Below are positions 52,673 through 61,095 of a stretch of 64,000 nucleotides of DNA, piece by piece; position 1 is the stretch's first letter, and every line of letters starts with the position of its first letter. Made by a program: the position numbers and the translations under genes. The DNA comes from Erythrobacter sp. SG61-1L (GTDB lineage: Bacteria; Pseudomonadota; Alphaproteobacteria; Sphingomonadales; Sphingomonadaceae), in contig NZ_JXQC01000003.1 of the NCBI RefSeq assembly GCF_001305965.1, forward strand, positions 992,001 to 1,056,000, in the 5' to 3' direction. The notes under the pieces are model-generated. The model had not been told where the DNA came from. It saw only the letters and a list, made by a program, of their open reading frames with translations, and searched no databases.

Positions 52673-53445
52673 GCCGCAGCCTTCTGGAACAAAGCATGAA
52701 AGTTGCGTGTGGTATATTCTGCCAGCTTCTCAACAGGTTCGGAGCGCAAACCGGCAACAAATGCTGCCGTATCCGCCACGAATGCCGGTTCGCAAGGCCG
52801 CCCGCGATGCGGAACGGGCGCCAGGAACGGGCTGTCAGTTTCGACAAGCAGGCGCTCCTGCGGGATCCATGCGGCGACTTCCTGTAGATCTTTGGCGTTC
52901 TTGAACGTCACGATTCCTGAAATCGAAATGCTCAGCCCCAGATCGAGAACGATCCGAGCGAAATCGGCCGAAGCAGTGAAGCAGTGGATCAGGGCCGGAA
53001 ACGCGCCCTTCCCCATTTCCTCGCGCAGGATAGCGGCCGTATCTTCTTCCGCGTCACGCGTGTGGATGATCAGGGGAAGTCCGGTTTCCCGTGCTACGCC
53101 GATATGAACGCGAAACAGATCCTGCTGAACCTCTCGGTCGGATTTGTCATAATAATAGTCCAGCCCGGTTTCGCCAATGCCGATCACCTTGGGGTGTTCG
53201 GTCGCCGCAAGCAGAACAGCCGCCCCCAGATCGGCGTGACCATCCGCCTCATGGGGGTGAATGCCGACACTGGCCCAGACGTCTGGCTCGCGCGCGGCAG
53301 TGCCGACCACTCTATCCCATTCGCTCTGGCGGGTGGAGATGTTGAGAAAGCCGTGCACGCCAGCGGCACGTGCCCTTTCGAGCACGGACTGCTGTTCTTC
53401 CACCAGCCCCTTATATTCCAGGTGGCAGTGGCTATCGATCAGCAT
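52669..53445 (-). CDS. TatD-family metal-dependent hydrolase
   Basis: A 258-aa TIM-barrel DNase/exonuclease-like hydrolase. Metal ligands are seen in IDSHCHLEY (HxH), GIGETGLDYYY (Glu), LIIHTRDAEED (His), LIHCFTAS (His) and LLVETDSPFLAP (Asp). The close of the family, HRGRPCEPAFV, is also present. TatD proteins have 3'-5' exonuclease activity; the true substrate here is not established. The start overlaps the metG stop by one base (TGATG). It sits between metG and the MBL hydrolase, as in many bacteria. Confidence 0.94.
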   Translation of the reverse strand: MLIDSHCHLEYKGLVEEQQSVLERARAAGVHGFLNISTRQSEWDRVVGTAAREPDVWASVGIHPHEADGHADLGAAVLLAATEHPKVIGIGETGLDYYYDKSDREVQQDLFRVHIGVARETGLPLIIHTRDAEEDTAAILREEMGKGAFPALIHCFTASADFARIVLDLGLSISISGIVTFKNAKDLQEVAAWIPQERLLVETDSPFLAPVPHRGRPCEPAFVADTAAFVAGLRSEPVEKLAEYTTRNFHALFQKAAA

Positions 53446-54995
53446 CAGGCGCCCTCCTCCACCGGCATTTCAAGCCGGGGGAAGGCCGGAGTGGGATTGT
53501 CGACGCGGATTTCACCCAATGCAGGATCGGAACTCAGTGCCGCAAAGGTCCGCGCCTCGGCCGGAACGCCAAGTGCGTCCAGGATTTTTGCGGAAGCTGC
53601 GGGTGTCACAGGCGAAACAGCGACGGCAAGATCGCGAATGCATCCGCACAGGGTTGCCAGTACGCGCTCCATCCGCTCAGGATCGGTCTTACGCAAGGCC
53701 CAAGGGGCCTGTTCGTCGATATAGGCGTTACAGGAGTAGACTGCCTGCATCCATGCTTCCAGCCCGGCTGTGAATGCCAGCTTGCCGAAGGCCTCCGGAA
53801 GATCGACGGCGCAGGCCGAATTGACCTTTGCCCGCAATTCCGCATCGGCATCCGCAACCGGGGCTACCGCGGTGAACACGCCGCCACAATTCTTGGCTAT
53901 GAAGCTCATCACGCGCTGCGCCAGATTACCGAAGCTGTTTGCTAGTTCAGCATTTGCCCGAGTTACAATAGCTTCCGTAGAATAGCTACCATCCTGCCCG
54001 AAGGTAACTTCGCGCAGCAGGAAGTAGCGCAAGGTATCGACCCCGTAGCGCTCGGCCAGTTCCATAGGATCTGTTACATTGCCAAGCGACTTCGATTCCT
54101 TCTGCCCGCGATTGAGCAGGAAACCGTGCGCAAAAACCTGATGAGGCACGGCAATGCCCGCGCTGATCAGGAAGGCAGGCCAATAGACCGCATGGAAGCG
54201 GACAATGTCCTTGCCGATCAGGTGGACATTGGCAGGCCAGAACTTGCGGAATTCCTCCGTATCGTCCGGATAGCCAACCCCGGTGATGTAATTGGTGAGG
54301 GCGTCAACCCACACATACATCACATGGTCTTCATTCCTCGGCACCTTCACGCCCCAGTCAAAGCTGGTGCGGCTGACGGAAAGATCGCGCAGGCCACCTT
54401 CCACAAAGCGCATCACTTCGTTGCGGCGGCTTTCAGGCTGAATGAACTCCGGATTGTCGCGATAGAGCTGCAGCAGCGGCTCTTGATACTTCGACAAGCG
54501 GAAGAACCAGCTCTCCTCAACCGTCCACTCGACCGGCGTGTGCTGCGGCGAGAGCTTTTCGCCCCCTTCTCCTTCGACCAGCTCGCTCTCGTCGTAATAG
54601 GCTTCGTCGCGGACCGAGTACCAGCCTTCGTAGCGATCCAGATAGAGATCGCCACTGGCTTCCATCGCTTGCCAGATCGCCTGGCTGGCGCGGTGGTGGG
54701 CATCCTCCGTCGTGCGGATGAAGCGATCGTAGGAAACGTTAAGGCCATCGCACATCGCGCGGAACAGGCCGGACATCTCGCTCGCGAGTTCGAGCGGGGT
54801 CTTGCCTAGATCGCGCGCCTTCTGCGCCATCTTCAACCCGTGTTCGTCCGTCCCCGTCTGAAAGCGCACTTCGCGCCCCATCAGGCGCTGGAAACGCGCA
54901 GCGACATCGGCCGCGATCGCTTCGTAAGCGTGGCCGATATGTGGCGGGCCATTGGGATAGGAAATTGCGGTTGTGATGTAATAGGGTTCAGCCAT
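53445..54995 (-). CDS. metG: Methionyl-tRNA synthetase
   Basis: Charges tRNA-Met; 516 aa, a compact form without the C-terminal tRNA-binding domain. Class I signatures are HIGH at residues 19-22 (PNGPPHIGHAY) and KESKSLGN, equivalent to KMSKS. The connective region lacks the four-Cys zinc knuckle of the E. coli type. WFFRLSKYQEP and VWVDALTNYITGVGYP are also present. ATG 54995 (MAEPYYITT) lies 8 bases inside the end of holB. A longer frame to 55022 is not needed. Confidence 0.97.
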   Translation of the reverse strand: MAEPYYITTAISYPNGPPHIGHAYEAIAADVAARFQRLMGREVRFQTGTDEHGLKMAQKARDLGKTPLELASEMSGLFRAMCDGLNVSYDRFIRTTEDAHHRASQAIWQAMEASGDLYLDRYEGWYSVRDEAYYDESELVEGEGGEKLSPQHTPVEWTVEESWFFRLSKYQEPLLQLYRDNPEFIQPESRRNEVMRFVEGGLRDLSVSRTSFDWGVKVPRNEDHVMYVWVDALTNYITGVGYPDDTEEFRKFWPANVHLIGKDIVRFHAVYWPAFLISAGIAVPHQVFAHGFLLNRGQKESKSLGNVTDPMELAERYGVDTLRYFLLREVTFGQDGSYSTEAIVTRANAELANSFGNLAQRVMSFIAKNCGGVFTAVAPVADADAELRAKVNSACAVDLPEAFGKLAFTAGLEAWMQAVYSCNAYIDEQAPWALRKTDPERMERVLATLCGCIRDLAVAVSPVTPAASAKILDALGVPAEARTFAALSSDPALGEIRVDNPTPAFPRLEMPVEEGA

Positions 54996-55950
54996 GGGCC
55001 GGTTCCCTAGGCTGTGCTGCACCTGCGAGCAAGCTGCCGATTTCCATCACTAGCAATGCCGGATCGAAATTATAGGTCGGCGCCTGAGCCGAGAGCCGGT
55101 TCAGCTCTCCATGCGCATTCACGATGGCGGGAATGCGAGCCCGCAAGGCCATGCGCATTTCCTGTGCGATCACGGCACGTGCAAGGTCAATGGCAGCCGC
55201 TTGGCGTTCACGTGACGGGCGCTGGCCAATTGCATCGGCCAGTTTCCCGCGCAATTCGAAGCCATCGTCTCCCTGCGCGAGGATTTGCTGCATCAGCCGA
55301 TGCATTGGAGCCAGATCGTGGGACAGGAATTCCAACGCCGCACCCGGTGAACCAGCGGATGCACTCGCGGCGAGGGCCCGAGCCGCAAGTTCCGCTGTCG
55401 GTGCTTCCCGCGCGAGGTAGGCCTCAACTTCCTCGGCCCTGGCCTCCCCAAAGCGGAGCACGCGGCAGCGGGAACGGATCGTCGGCAAGAGCCGTCCCGG
55501 GCGATGCGTGACGAGCAGGAAAAACGTTCCCTGCGGCGGTTCCTCAAGGCTCTTGAGCAGGGCATTGGCGCCACCCTTCTCGAGATCATCCGCCGGGGAG
55601 ATGATTACTGCGCGGCGGCTGCCCAGAGTTGGGCGTGTCACGAGCCGGTGCTGCATTTCGCGAATCTGATCGATCGAGATATTTCGCTTGGCCTGCCACT
55701 CCTTGCCTTCGGCCTTTTTCTTTTCCTCTTCGGCATTGGCAGGCAGGTGTTCGAGCACGAGTATGTCTGGATGATCGCCCTTGGGCTGAGGCACTCCGGC
55801 TTCGGCCACAAGTTCCCGGGCAGCGGCCATTGCGAAGTCAAGCTTGCCGATGCCACGCTTGCCGGCAAGCATCCACGCGTGATGCAAGCGCGGGCCGGCC
55901 AGTGCCGCATGCCATGCCCGCCAGGGTTCGTCATGGCCGGAATGCCTCAC
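54988..55950 (-). CDS. holB: DNA polymerase III subunit delta prime
   Basis: A clamp-loader stator subunit, 320 aa. The AAA+ core is visible: LHHAWMLAGKRGIGKLDFAM (Walker A-like), SIDQIREMQHRL, AVIISPADDLEKGGANALLKS-type block followed by LEEPPQGTFFLLVTH, and the SRC motif in TIRSRCRVLRF. It lacks the four-Cys zinc module of E. coli delta prime, as in many alphaproteobacteria. The start is GTG at 55950, overlapping the tmk stop in GTGA. It ends 8 bases into metG. The order tmk-holB-metG-tatD is conserved. Confidence 0.93.
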   Translation of the reverse strand: MRHSGHDEPWRAWHAALAGPRLHHAWMLAGKRGIGKLDFAMAAARELVAEAGVPQPKGDHPDILVLEHLPANAEEEKKKAEGKEWQAKRNISIDQIREMQHRLVTRPTLGSRRAVIISPADDLEKGGANALLKSLEEPPQGTFFLLVTHRPGRLLPTIRSRCRVLRFGEARAEEVEAYLAREAPTAELAARALAASASAGSPGAALEFLSHDLAPMHRLMQQILAQGDDGFELRGKLADAIGQRPSRERQAAAIDLARAVIAQEMRMALRARIPAIVNAHGELNRLSAQAPTYNFDPALLVMEIGSLLAGAAQPREPAHG

Positions 55951-56585
55951 GCCCGCTCCTCCAGCAGGGGAGAGAGTGCGGACATGATACGGGCATGGAT
56001 TTCCCCGGGAATGCCTTCTCCGTCGATCCTCGCGAAGCGTTCGGGATTCTCCTCCGCGAAACGTGAGAAGGCGGCCGCCACACGCGCGTGATAAGCCGCA
56101 TCGCGCCCGCCGATAGCGTCGGAGCCGTCAGCGTCACGCATGGCGAGGCGTTCGGCCGTGCGTTGGGGGGGAACTTCAACCAGCAAGGTGAGGTCAGGTA
56201 AAAGGCCCTCGCTTCCCACACGGTGCAGATCGAGGATGTCGCTTTCCGACAGCCCCCCGCCTCCGCCTTGATAGGCGCGACTGGAATCGATGAAACGGTC
56301 GCAAATGACCCATTGACCAGCCTCGATTGCCGGGCGGATCAGTCTTTCGACATGATCGGATCGGCCTGCCGCAAACAGCAGTGCCTCGGCGCGCGGGTTC
56401 CATCCGCTGCCGGGAGGATCGAGCAGAAGGGCGCGGATTGCCTCCGCGCCTGCTGTGCCGCCCGGTTCACGTGTTAGGACAACCGAAATTCCGCGCGCCT
56501 CCAGTGCTTCGGCCAAGAGCCGGGCCTGAGTGGACTTGCCCACCCCTTCCCCGCCTTCCAGCGCAATGAATCGCCCTATGCTCAC
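55947..56585 (-). CDS. tmk: Thymidylate kinase
   Basis: Phosphorylates dTMP to dTDP; 212 aa. The P-loop is IALEGGEGVGKSTQA (about residues 7-21). Then come LTREPGG (DRX-equivalent dTMP site), the VICDRFIDSSRAYQGGG block and the LID segment. The start is GTG at 56585, overlapping the dacC TGA in GTGA. The frame extends to 56624, but GTG 56585 is followed at once by the conserved IGRFIALEGG strand. It is translationally coupled on both sides (dacC, holB). Confidence 0.95.
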   Translation of the reverse strand: MSIGRFIALEGGEGVGKSTQARLLAEALEARGISVVLTREPGGTAGAEAIRALLLDPPGSGWNPRAEALLFAAGRSDHVERLIRPAIEAGQWVICDRFIDSSRAYQGGGGGLSESDILDLHRVGSEGLLPDLTLLVEVPPQRTAERLAMRDADGSDAIGGRDAAYHARVAAAFSRFAEENPERFARIDGEGIPGEIHARIMSALSPLLEERA

Positions 56586-57739
56586 GAAAGCCAGCCTAGC
56601 ACGGCATTGACCACGCGCTGCCATGGATTGGCCTTTTCCACTGCTGTGGCTGCCTGCAACGGCACACGATAGGGCTCCATCCCCTCAATGCGCACTTCAA
56701 GCTCCGCCACGTTCTGACCGGCGGCAATCGGTGCGACGAGCGGGCCACGATAATGCAAGGAAAGCTCGATCTTTGGCCGTTCGCCAGAAGGCAGATCAGC
56801 GATTACGGGACTTGCAGTTTGCAATGGCACGGAGTCCGTTGAACCGTCCTGAACCAAGGCCGTGCCGATAGTGGTATCGGCAGGAAATATCTTGTGCGGC
56901 TCGAATGCGGCATAGCCCCATTCGACATAATTCCGGGCGATCCGCGCCCGCTCTTCCTCGCTGTCGGTTCCCGCAACCACCAGAAGCAGGCGCCTGCCAT
57001 CGCGTGCCGCGCTCCCCAGGAAGTTGTAGCCTGCTTCGCGGGTGTAGCCGGTCTTGATCCCGTCCGCCCCACGAACGATGCCCACCATGGGATCATGGTT
57101 GGACTGGGCAATGCCGTTGTAGCTGAACCCGCTCTTGCCGAAATAGCGCGCATAAAGCTGCGGATGCCGGGTAATCATCGCTTTGCCCAACAGGGCCAAA
57201 TCATGCGCGGAAACGAAGGTCGCCCCCTCGTCCGGCCAGCCATTGGGCGTGCCGAAATGGCTGTCATCCATTCCCAGACGCGCGGCCGTCTGGTTCATCA
57301 GCGCGACCCATTTCTCGACTGAGCCCGCAGCTCCTTCAGCCAGCAGAACCGCGCCATCATTGGCCGAGACAGTGGTGATGCCACGGATCAGCGTATCGAC
57401 ACTGACCTTGTCCCCTGCCTTGAGGAACAGGGTCGAGCCTGTTCCGGACCATTTCGCAGCGAGCAGGGGTGAAACGGTGAAAGTCTGGCCTGCCTTCAGC
57501 CTTCCATCGTCAAGCATCTCGAATGCGAGATAGGCGCTCATCACTTTGGTGACAGAGGCCGGCAGAAAGCGCCGGTCGTCCTCGCGCCGATGCAGCACCT
57601 GCCCGGAACCGAGATCGACAAGCAGTGCAATGGGCGCTTCGGCTTCATTGGGCGGTGCCGGGTCGGCATGGAGCGACCCTGGCATGGCGGCCAATGCCGC
57701 ACCCAGCCCCAACAAGCCGATCCTGCGCGTAAACTTCAA
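56582..57739 (-). CDS. dacC: D-alanyl-D-alanine carboxypeptidase (PBP5/6 type)
   Basis: A periplasmic low-molecular-weight penicillin-binding protein of 385 aa that trims pentapeptides. A signal peptide is at residues 1-25 (GLLGLGAALAAMPGSLHA). The active-site SxxK is Ser62-Lys65 (LPASVTKVM), SxN is in TVSANDGAVLLAE, and KTG is in GIKTGYTREAG. The C-terminal PBP5_C beta domain (about 285-370) and a terminal amphipathic helix-like VVNAVLGWL are present. The start is TTG at 57739, with GGGAG 5 nt upstream. The gene symbol is a family convention; dacA is equally possible. Confidence 0.93.
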   Translation of the reverse strand: MKFTRRIGLLGLGAALAAMPGSLHADPAPPNEAEAPIALLVDLGSGQVLHRREDDRRFLPASVTKVMSAYLAFEMLDDGRLKAGQTFTVSPLLAAKWSGTGSTLFLKAGDKVSVDTLIRGITTVSANDGAVLLAEGAAGSVEKWVALMNQTAARLGMDDSHFGTPNGWPDEGATFVSAHDLALLGKAMITRHPQLYARYFGKSGFSYNGIAQSNHDPMVGIVRGADGIKTGYTREAGYNFLGSAARDGRRLLLVVAGTDSEEERARIARNYVEWGYAAFEPHKIFPADTTIGTALVQDGSTDSVPLQTASPVIADLPSGERPKIELSLHYRGPLVAPIAAGQNVAELEVRIEGMEPYRVPLQAATAVEKANPWQRVVNAVLGWLS

Positions 57740-57769
57740 GCTCGCTCCCGCCCCATTTGCGGTGGAAGC

Positions 57770-58798
57770 TTAGCCTCCCTGACCGCCCGAATAGATTCGA
57801 GCGTCGCTATAACCCGCAGCCTTCACCTTGGCGAGCGAGGCCTCTGCCGCATTGCGCGAGGCAAACGGACCGGTGCGGACCCGGTAAAGCGAACCGGTTT
57901 TGCTCACATCCCCGCCGATTGCACTAGCGACCTTATCCGCCCGTTCCCTTGTCGAGAAAGCACCGGCCTGGACGACGAAGGAACCCGCCACAGGCTTGGC
58001 GGAAGCTTTCGCTTCCGGCTTGGGGCCGGCGGCCACTGCCGGCTCGGACTTGCGCTCCACCGGCGTGGGCTGCTTCGTAGCGATCGGGGCAGGCATCGGC
58101 GCCGTGGCCACAGGCTGCGAAGGCGCTTCCGGCGCGGCTGCGATTGCCGCCGGCCCAGTGACTTGTGCCGGAGCTGCTTCCGCTTGCTGAAGCGCGGCCA
58201 TTGCATCCTTTGGCAATGCCACCGACGCTGCCGGGCCGCCGTTCGGCAGCTTGAGCTTAAGAACCTCTACGAGCGACATCGGCGTATCCATCCGCTCCGG
58301 CGCACGGCTTCCGGCGCGCAGAGCCGCTCGTTCCGGTTCCTGCGGGTTCACGCGCCGCACGCGCACAGGCGTATTACGCGAAATGCCGAGCTGTTCGGCC
58401 GCCCCTGGCGACAGAGCAATCACGTCATGTGTTTCAAGCGGACCGCGCCGCTCGATGCGGACAAGGATCGTTCGGCCGGTTTCCAGCGAAGTCACCTCGA
58501 CATAGCTCGGCAACGGCAGGATATGGTTCGAAGCTGTGATTGTATCGCCACCGGAATTTTCCACCGATGCGTAACCTACTTCGTCGTAATTCCAGATGTC
58601 GGTAGGGGTATAGGTGACGCCGTCCACCGTATAAGGCAATCCGACGGTCACCGGGTAGTCGGCCGCCGGGCCGTTGGCTACAGGCTTTGCAGCCACATCC
58701 GGCCGTGCCCCGCCACTCGTAGCTGCGCAACCCGCCAGAGCGGCAATCGCGCTCAGTGAGGCGAGCCCGAAGGCAATGGTCTTATTTGGCAATCTCAT
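57770..58798 (-). CDS. RlpA-like double-psi beta-barrel/SPOR lipoprotein
   Basis: A 342-aa envelope lipoprotein. The lipobox LAGC is at residues 21-24. An RlpA-like double-psi beta-barrel follows (YDEVGYASVENSG, ASNHILPLPSYVEVT, TILVRIERRGP, VIALSPGAAEQLGI). A long Ala/Pro-rich linker (about 190-265) leads to a C-terminal SPOR peptidoglycan-binding domain (SFVVQAGAFSTRERADKVA, YRVRTGPFASRNAAEASL). The canonical NDRGP motif reads ERRGP, so the Asp required for RlpA lytic activity seems replaced by Arg. The start overlaps the mltB end by 17 bases; an upstream GTG (58816) is possible. Confidence 0.88.
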   Translation of the reverse strand: MRLPNKTIAFGLASLSAIAALAGCAATSGGARPDVAAKPVANGPAADYPVTVGLPYTVDGVTYTPTDIWNYDEVGYASVENSGGDTITASNHILPLPSYVEVTSLETGRTILVRIERRGPLETHDVIALSPGAAEQLGISRNTPVRVRRVNPQEPERAALRAGSRAPERMDTPMSLVEVLKLKLPNGGPAASVALPKDAMAALQQAEAAPAQVTGPAAIAAAPEAPSQPVATAPMPAPIATKQPTPVERKSEPAVAAGPKPEAKASAKPVAGSFVVQAGAFSTRERADKVASAIGGDVSKTGSLYRVRTGPFASRNAAEASLAKVKAAGYSDARIYSGGQGG

Positions 58799-59858
58799 CA
58801 GCAAGCAGCCCGACACTCATGGCATAGTAGTTCGAGCAGTTATATTCGAGGATAACCCTATAATTCCCGGTTAAGAGCCAGGATTTCGTCCCCGGCCCAT
58901 CGGGCTGGAACACGCTTGCCATCACATCGTCCCCGATGGGAGCGAGTGGAGTGACGCCCAGTTGCTTCCATTCACGCACGGTTTTCCATTGGCTGTGCCG
59001 CTCATGCACGCGCGGGCAGACAGGTGCATTGAGTTCGCCCTTATAGGCATCGACATTGAAGCCGGGCGGCAATTGCGCAGCTACGCCCCAGGGCTGGCCG
59101 GGCCGCCATCCGGCATCGCGGAAATAATTCGCGATGGAATAAAGCGTGTCTGTGCGGCTGTTCCAGATGTCCTTGCGGCCATCCCCATCCCCATCCACCG
59201 CGAGGCGCAAATAGACGCTTGGCAGGAATTGCGGATTGCCGAAGGCCCCGGCCCAGCTTCCCTTCAGCGTATCACGCGAGACTCCGCTATCCGCGATCTT
59301 GAGCAGATCGACAAATTCGGCCGCGAACAATTCACGCCGCCGGCCTTCCCATGCGAGTGTGGCAAGCGAACGCGAAAGGTCGAAATCGCCCTTATACCCG
59401 CCATAATTCGTTTCATGGCCCCAGATGGCGATCACGATCTGGGCGGGAACGCCATATTGCTGTTCCACCCGACGCACCGTGTCGGCCGCAGCCGCAAATA
59501 CGCGCTGGCCGCCGGCGATCCTGTTCCGGTCGACATGAGTGGCGATATAGGGAGCAAGGGGAGAAAAGCCGCTCCCCGGAGGGCCTGCCGGCTGTGCACG
59601 ATCCAGCGAGACGACGCGACTGTTGGGTGTCAGCCCCGAAGTCATCGACGCGATAGTTGCTTCGCTGACGCCTTCGGCCCTCGCCCGGGCAGCCAGAAGC
59701 TGGAGGTAGGCAGGGAAGGACAGCCCATCGACTGTCGTTTCCGCAGTGCCGTATCCGGCAGGCAAAGGCTGGACAACTTCCTGAGCGACGGCACCAGTCA
59801 ACGGCGCGCACAGGCCCAGAAACGACGACAGGGTAAGAATATGGCTACGCAGGCTCAT
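58782..59858 (-). CDS. mltB: Lytic murein transglycosylase (MltB family)
   Basis: A 358-aa periplasmic SLT_2/MltB-type enzyme that cleaves the glycan strand to 1,6-anhydro products. The signal peptide spans about residues 1-25 (LTLSSFLGLCAPLTGAVA). The catalytic Glu lies in IAIWGHETNYGGYKG. The family features GSWAGAFGNPQFLPSVYL and VDGDGDGRKDIWNS (an EF-hand-like loop common in MltB) and ANYFRDAGWRPGQPW follow. There is no lipobox, so it is a soluble secreted form. It heads the run mltB, rlpA-like, dacC, tmk, holB, metG, tatD. The 76-bp upstream gap shows no clear promoter. Confidence 0.95.
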   Translation of the reverse strand: MSLRSHILTLSSFLGLCAPLTGAVAQEVVQPLPAGYGTAETTVDGLSFPAYLQLLAARARAEGVSEATIASMTSGLTPNSRVVSLDRAQPAGPPGSGFSPLAPYIATHVDRNRIAGGQRVFAAAADTVRRVEQQYGVPAQIVIAIWGHETNYGGYKGDFDLSRSLATLAWEGRRRELFAAEFVDLLKIADSGVSRDTLKGSWAGAFGNPQFLPSVYLRLAVDGDGDGRKDIWNSRTDTLYSIANYFRDAGWRPGQPWGVAAQLPPGFNVDAYKGELNAPVCPRVHERHSQWKTVREWKQLGVTPLAPIGDDVMASVFQPDGPGTKSWLLTGNYRVILEYNCSNYYAMSVGLLADEIAK

Positions 59859-59934
59859 ATCCTTACCCTGTCACAAAGCTTGGTCCCTTAGAAGCCCCGC
59901 CGATACGGGACGTTGGGATTTTCAGTCAGTTGGC

Positions 59935-60789
59935 TCAGTTGGCTTGCGGCGGCCCGGGAGGGTTGCTCCAGTCCACCGGCTTGAAGCCGCAATTCACCTC
60001 GGTGCCGCAATTGGTGACGGTGTGAACGTAGCGGATCTTGCCGTTTTCGATTCGGAACAGGTGGCTGTCAGGACGGGCCTTTTCCCCGAACTTGAGGAAC
60101 ACGCTGACGGTGCCGAGCGCTTCATCCACCACATATTCGCGCGAGGCGAGCTTCACGCCTGAAGGCACGCCGACATTGCAAGTGTCGTCCGCCTGACCAC
60201 GGCCGGTGTAGATGCCGCCTTCAAGGCGCGCGCAGGGCGTGCCCCAGGGAACCTGCACGTTCTTGTCATTGAACAGGTCGAGATAGGCATTGGCGGCCGC
60301 GATCAACTCCTGCCGAGTGTTGCGCTGGCCTTCGGGAATCACCGACCAGTTTTCTGTCGATGCGTATTTCAGCGTGTTGGCCGCGTTGAACAGCCAGTCG
60401 CCCTCATCAGTGGCAATGTTGTTGATTGTGCCAACGCCGCCCTGCCAGCCGCGATTGATCTGCGTGGCCATGACATAGGGATGTTCCGGATCGGTCATCA
60501 CCGTTTCGATGAAGACCTTGCACGCCGTGGTGTCGAGCACCTTGAGCGACCAGTCGACCTTGCGCGGCTTGGTGAACAGAGCGGACAGGGTGCCAAGCTT
60601 GAAGTTCTCGCGATAATCGACCCATTCGCCCATTTCCATTTCGAACGGGCTGCCCTTCTCCAGAGCGTTGATCCAGCTCTGCGCTGTCTCGTCCAACTGT
60701 TCGCGAGTGCAAGCGCTCTGAGCCATGGCGGGGGTAGCCATCGTGAGGGCCGTGAATCCGGCGATCGCTGCAAAAATTTGGCGTTTCAT
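59935..60789 (-). CDS. Secreted hypothetical protein (DUF8021-like)
   Basis: A 284-aa protein with a signal peptide at residues 1-24 (FAAIAGFTALTMAT, cleavage PAMAQ). The mature part begins ACTREQLDETAQSWINALEK. It contains two halves with a SnoaL-like flavour (helices then YRENFKLGTLSALF; then ANAYLDLFNDKNVQVPWGTP, and YVVDEALGTVSVFLKFG, SHLFRIENGKIRYVHTVT). This suggests a cone-shaped beta fold and resembles the DUF8021 group. Cysteines at TACKV, TPCARL, DTCNV and TNCGTEVNCG may form disulfides. ATG 60789 has GGAGAG upstream. Function unknown. Confidence 0.8.
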   Translation of the reverse strand: MKRQIFAAIAGFTALTMATPAMAQSACTREQLDETAQSWINALEKGSPFEMEMGEWVDYRENFKLGTLSALFTKPRKVDWSLKVLDTTACKVFIETVMTDPEHPYVMATQINRGWQGGVGTINNIATDEGDWLFNAANTLKYASTENWSVIPEGQRNTRQELIAAANAYLDLFNDKNVQVPWGTPCARLEGGIYTGRGQADDTCNVGVPSGVKLASREYVVDEALGTVSVFLKFGEKARPDSHLFRIENGKIRYVHTVTNCGTEVNCGFKPVDWSNPPGPPQAN

Positions 60790-60918
60790 CCCAGTCTCTC
60801 CATTCAGTCCGCTGCCGCAGCACGTCAGGCCAGTCGCGGATCTAGAAATTGTCTCCCGAACGGCGCAATTGCGCTCGTTGATTTTGCCTAATGCCATCGG
60901 GCTGCAGAGTCACGGGGC

Positions 60919-60941
60919 AACAGGAGGAAATCGCTCCTGTT
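60919..60941. other. Inverted repeat upstream of tRNA-Ser
   Basis: AACAGGAG (60919-60926) and CTCCTGTT (60934-60941) form an exact 8-bp stem with a 7-nt loop in the 205-bp gap between the divergent secreted-protein gene and tRNA-Ser. No other structure was recognised in this gap apart from the tRNA promoter. Confidence 0.4.
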
Positions 60942-60955
60942 TAAGGGAAAGGCCG

Positions 60956-60984
60956 GTGACAAGCAGCGCAAAGGGCGCTAGCCG
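60956..60984 (+). promoter_or_regulatory. Candidate promoter of tRNA-Ser
   Basis: GTGACA at 60956-60961, 17-nt spacer, TAGCCG at 60979-60984. Predicted start is a few bases before the tRNA. The TGACAAGC...TAGCSG layout matches the candidate tpiA promoter. Confidence 0.4.
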
Positions 60985-60994
60985 CATGGCCGAC

Positions 60995-61084
60995 GGAAGA
61001 GTGGCCGAGCGGTTGAAGGCACCGGTCTTGAAAACCGGCAAGGGTGCAAGCCCTTCGTGGGTTCGAATCCCACCTCTTCCGCCA
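60995..61084 (+). tRNA. tRNA-Ser (anticodon UGA)
   Basis: 90-nt class II tRNA. Acceptor GGAAGAG/CTCTTCC, anticodon stem-loop CCGGT-CTTGAAA-ACCGG with anticodon TGA, a long variable arm (about 20 nt, with AGGGTGCAAGCCCT), T arm GTGGG-TTCGAAT-CCCAC, discriminator G and encoded CCA. It decodes UCA and other UCN codons. Confidence 0.97.
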
Positions 61085-61095
61085 GGTTCCCGCGA

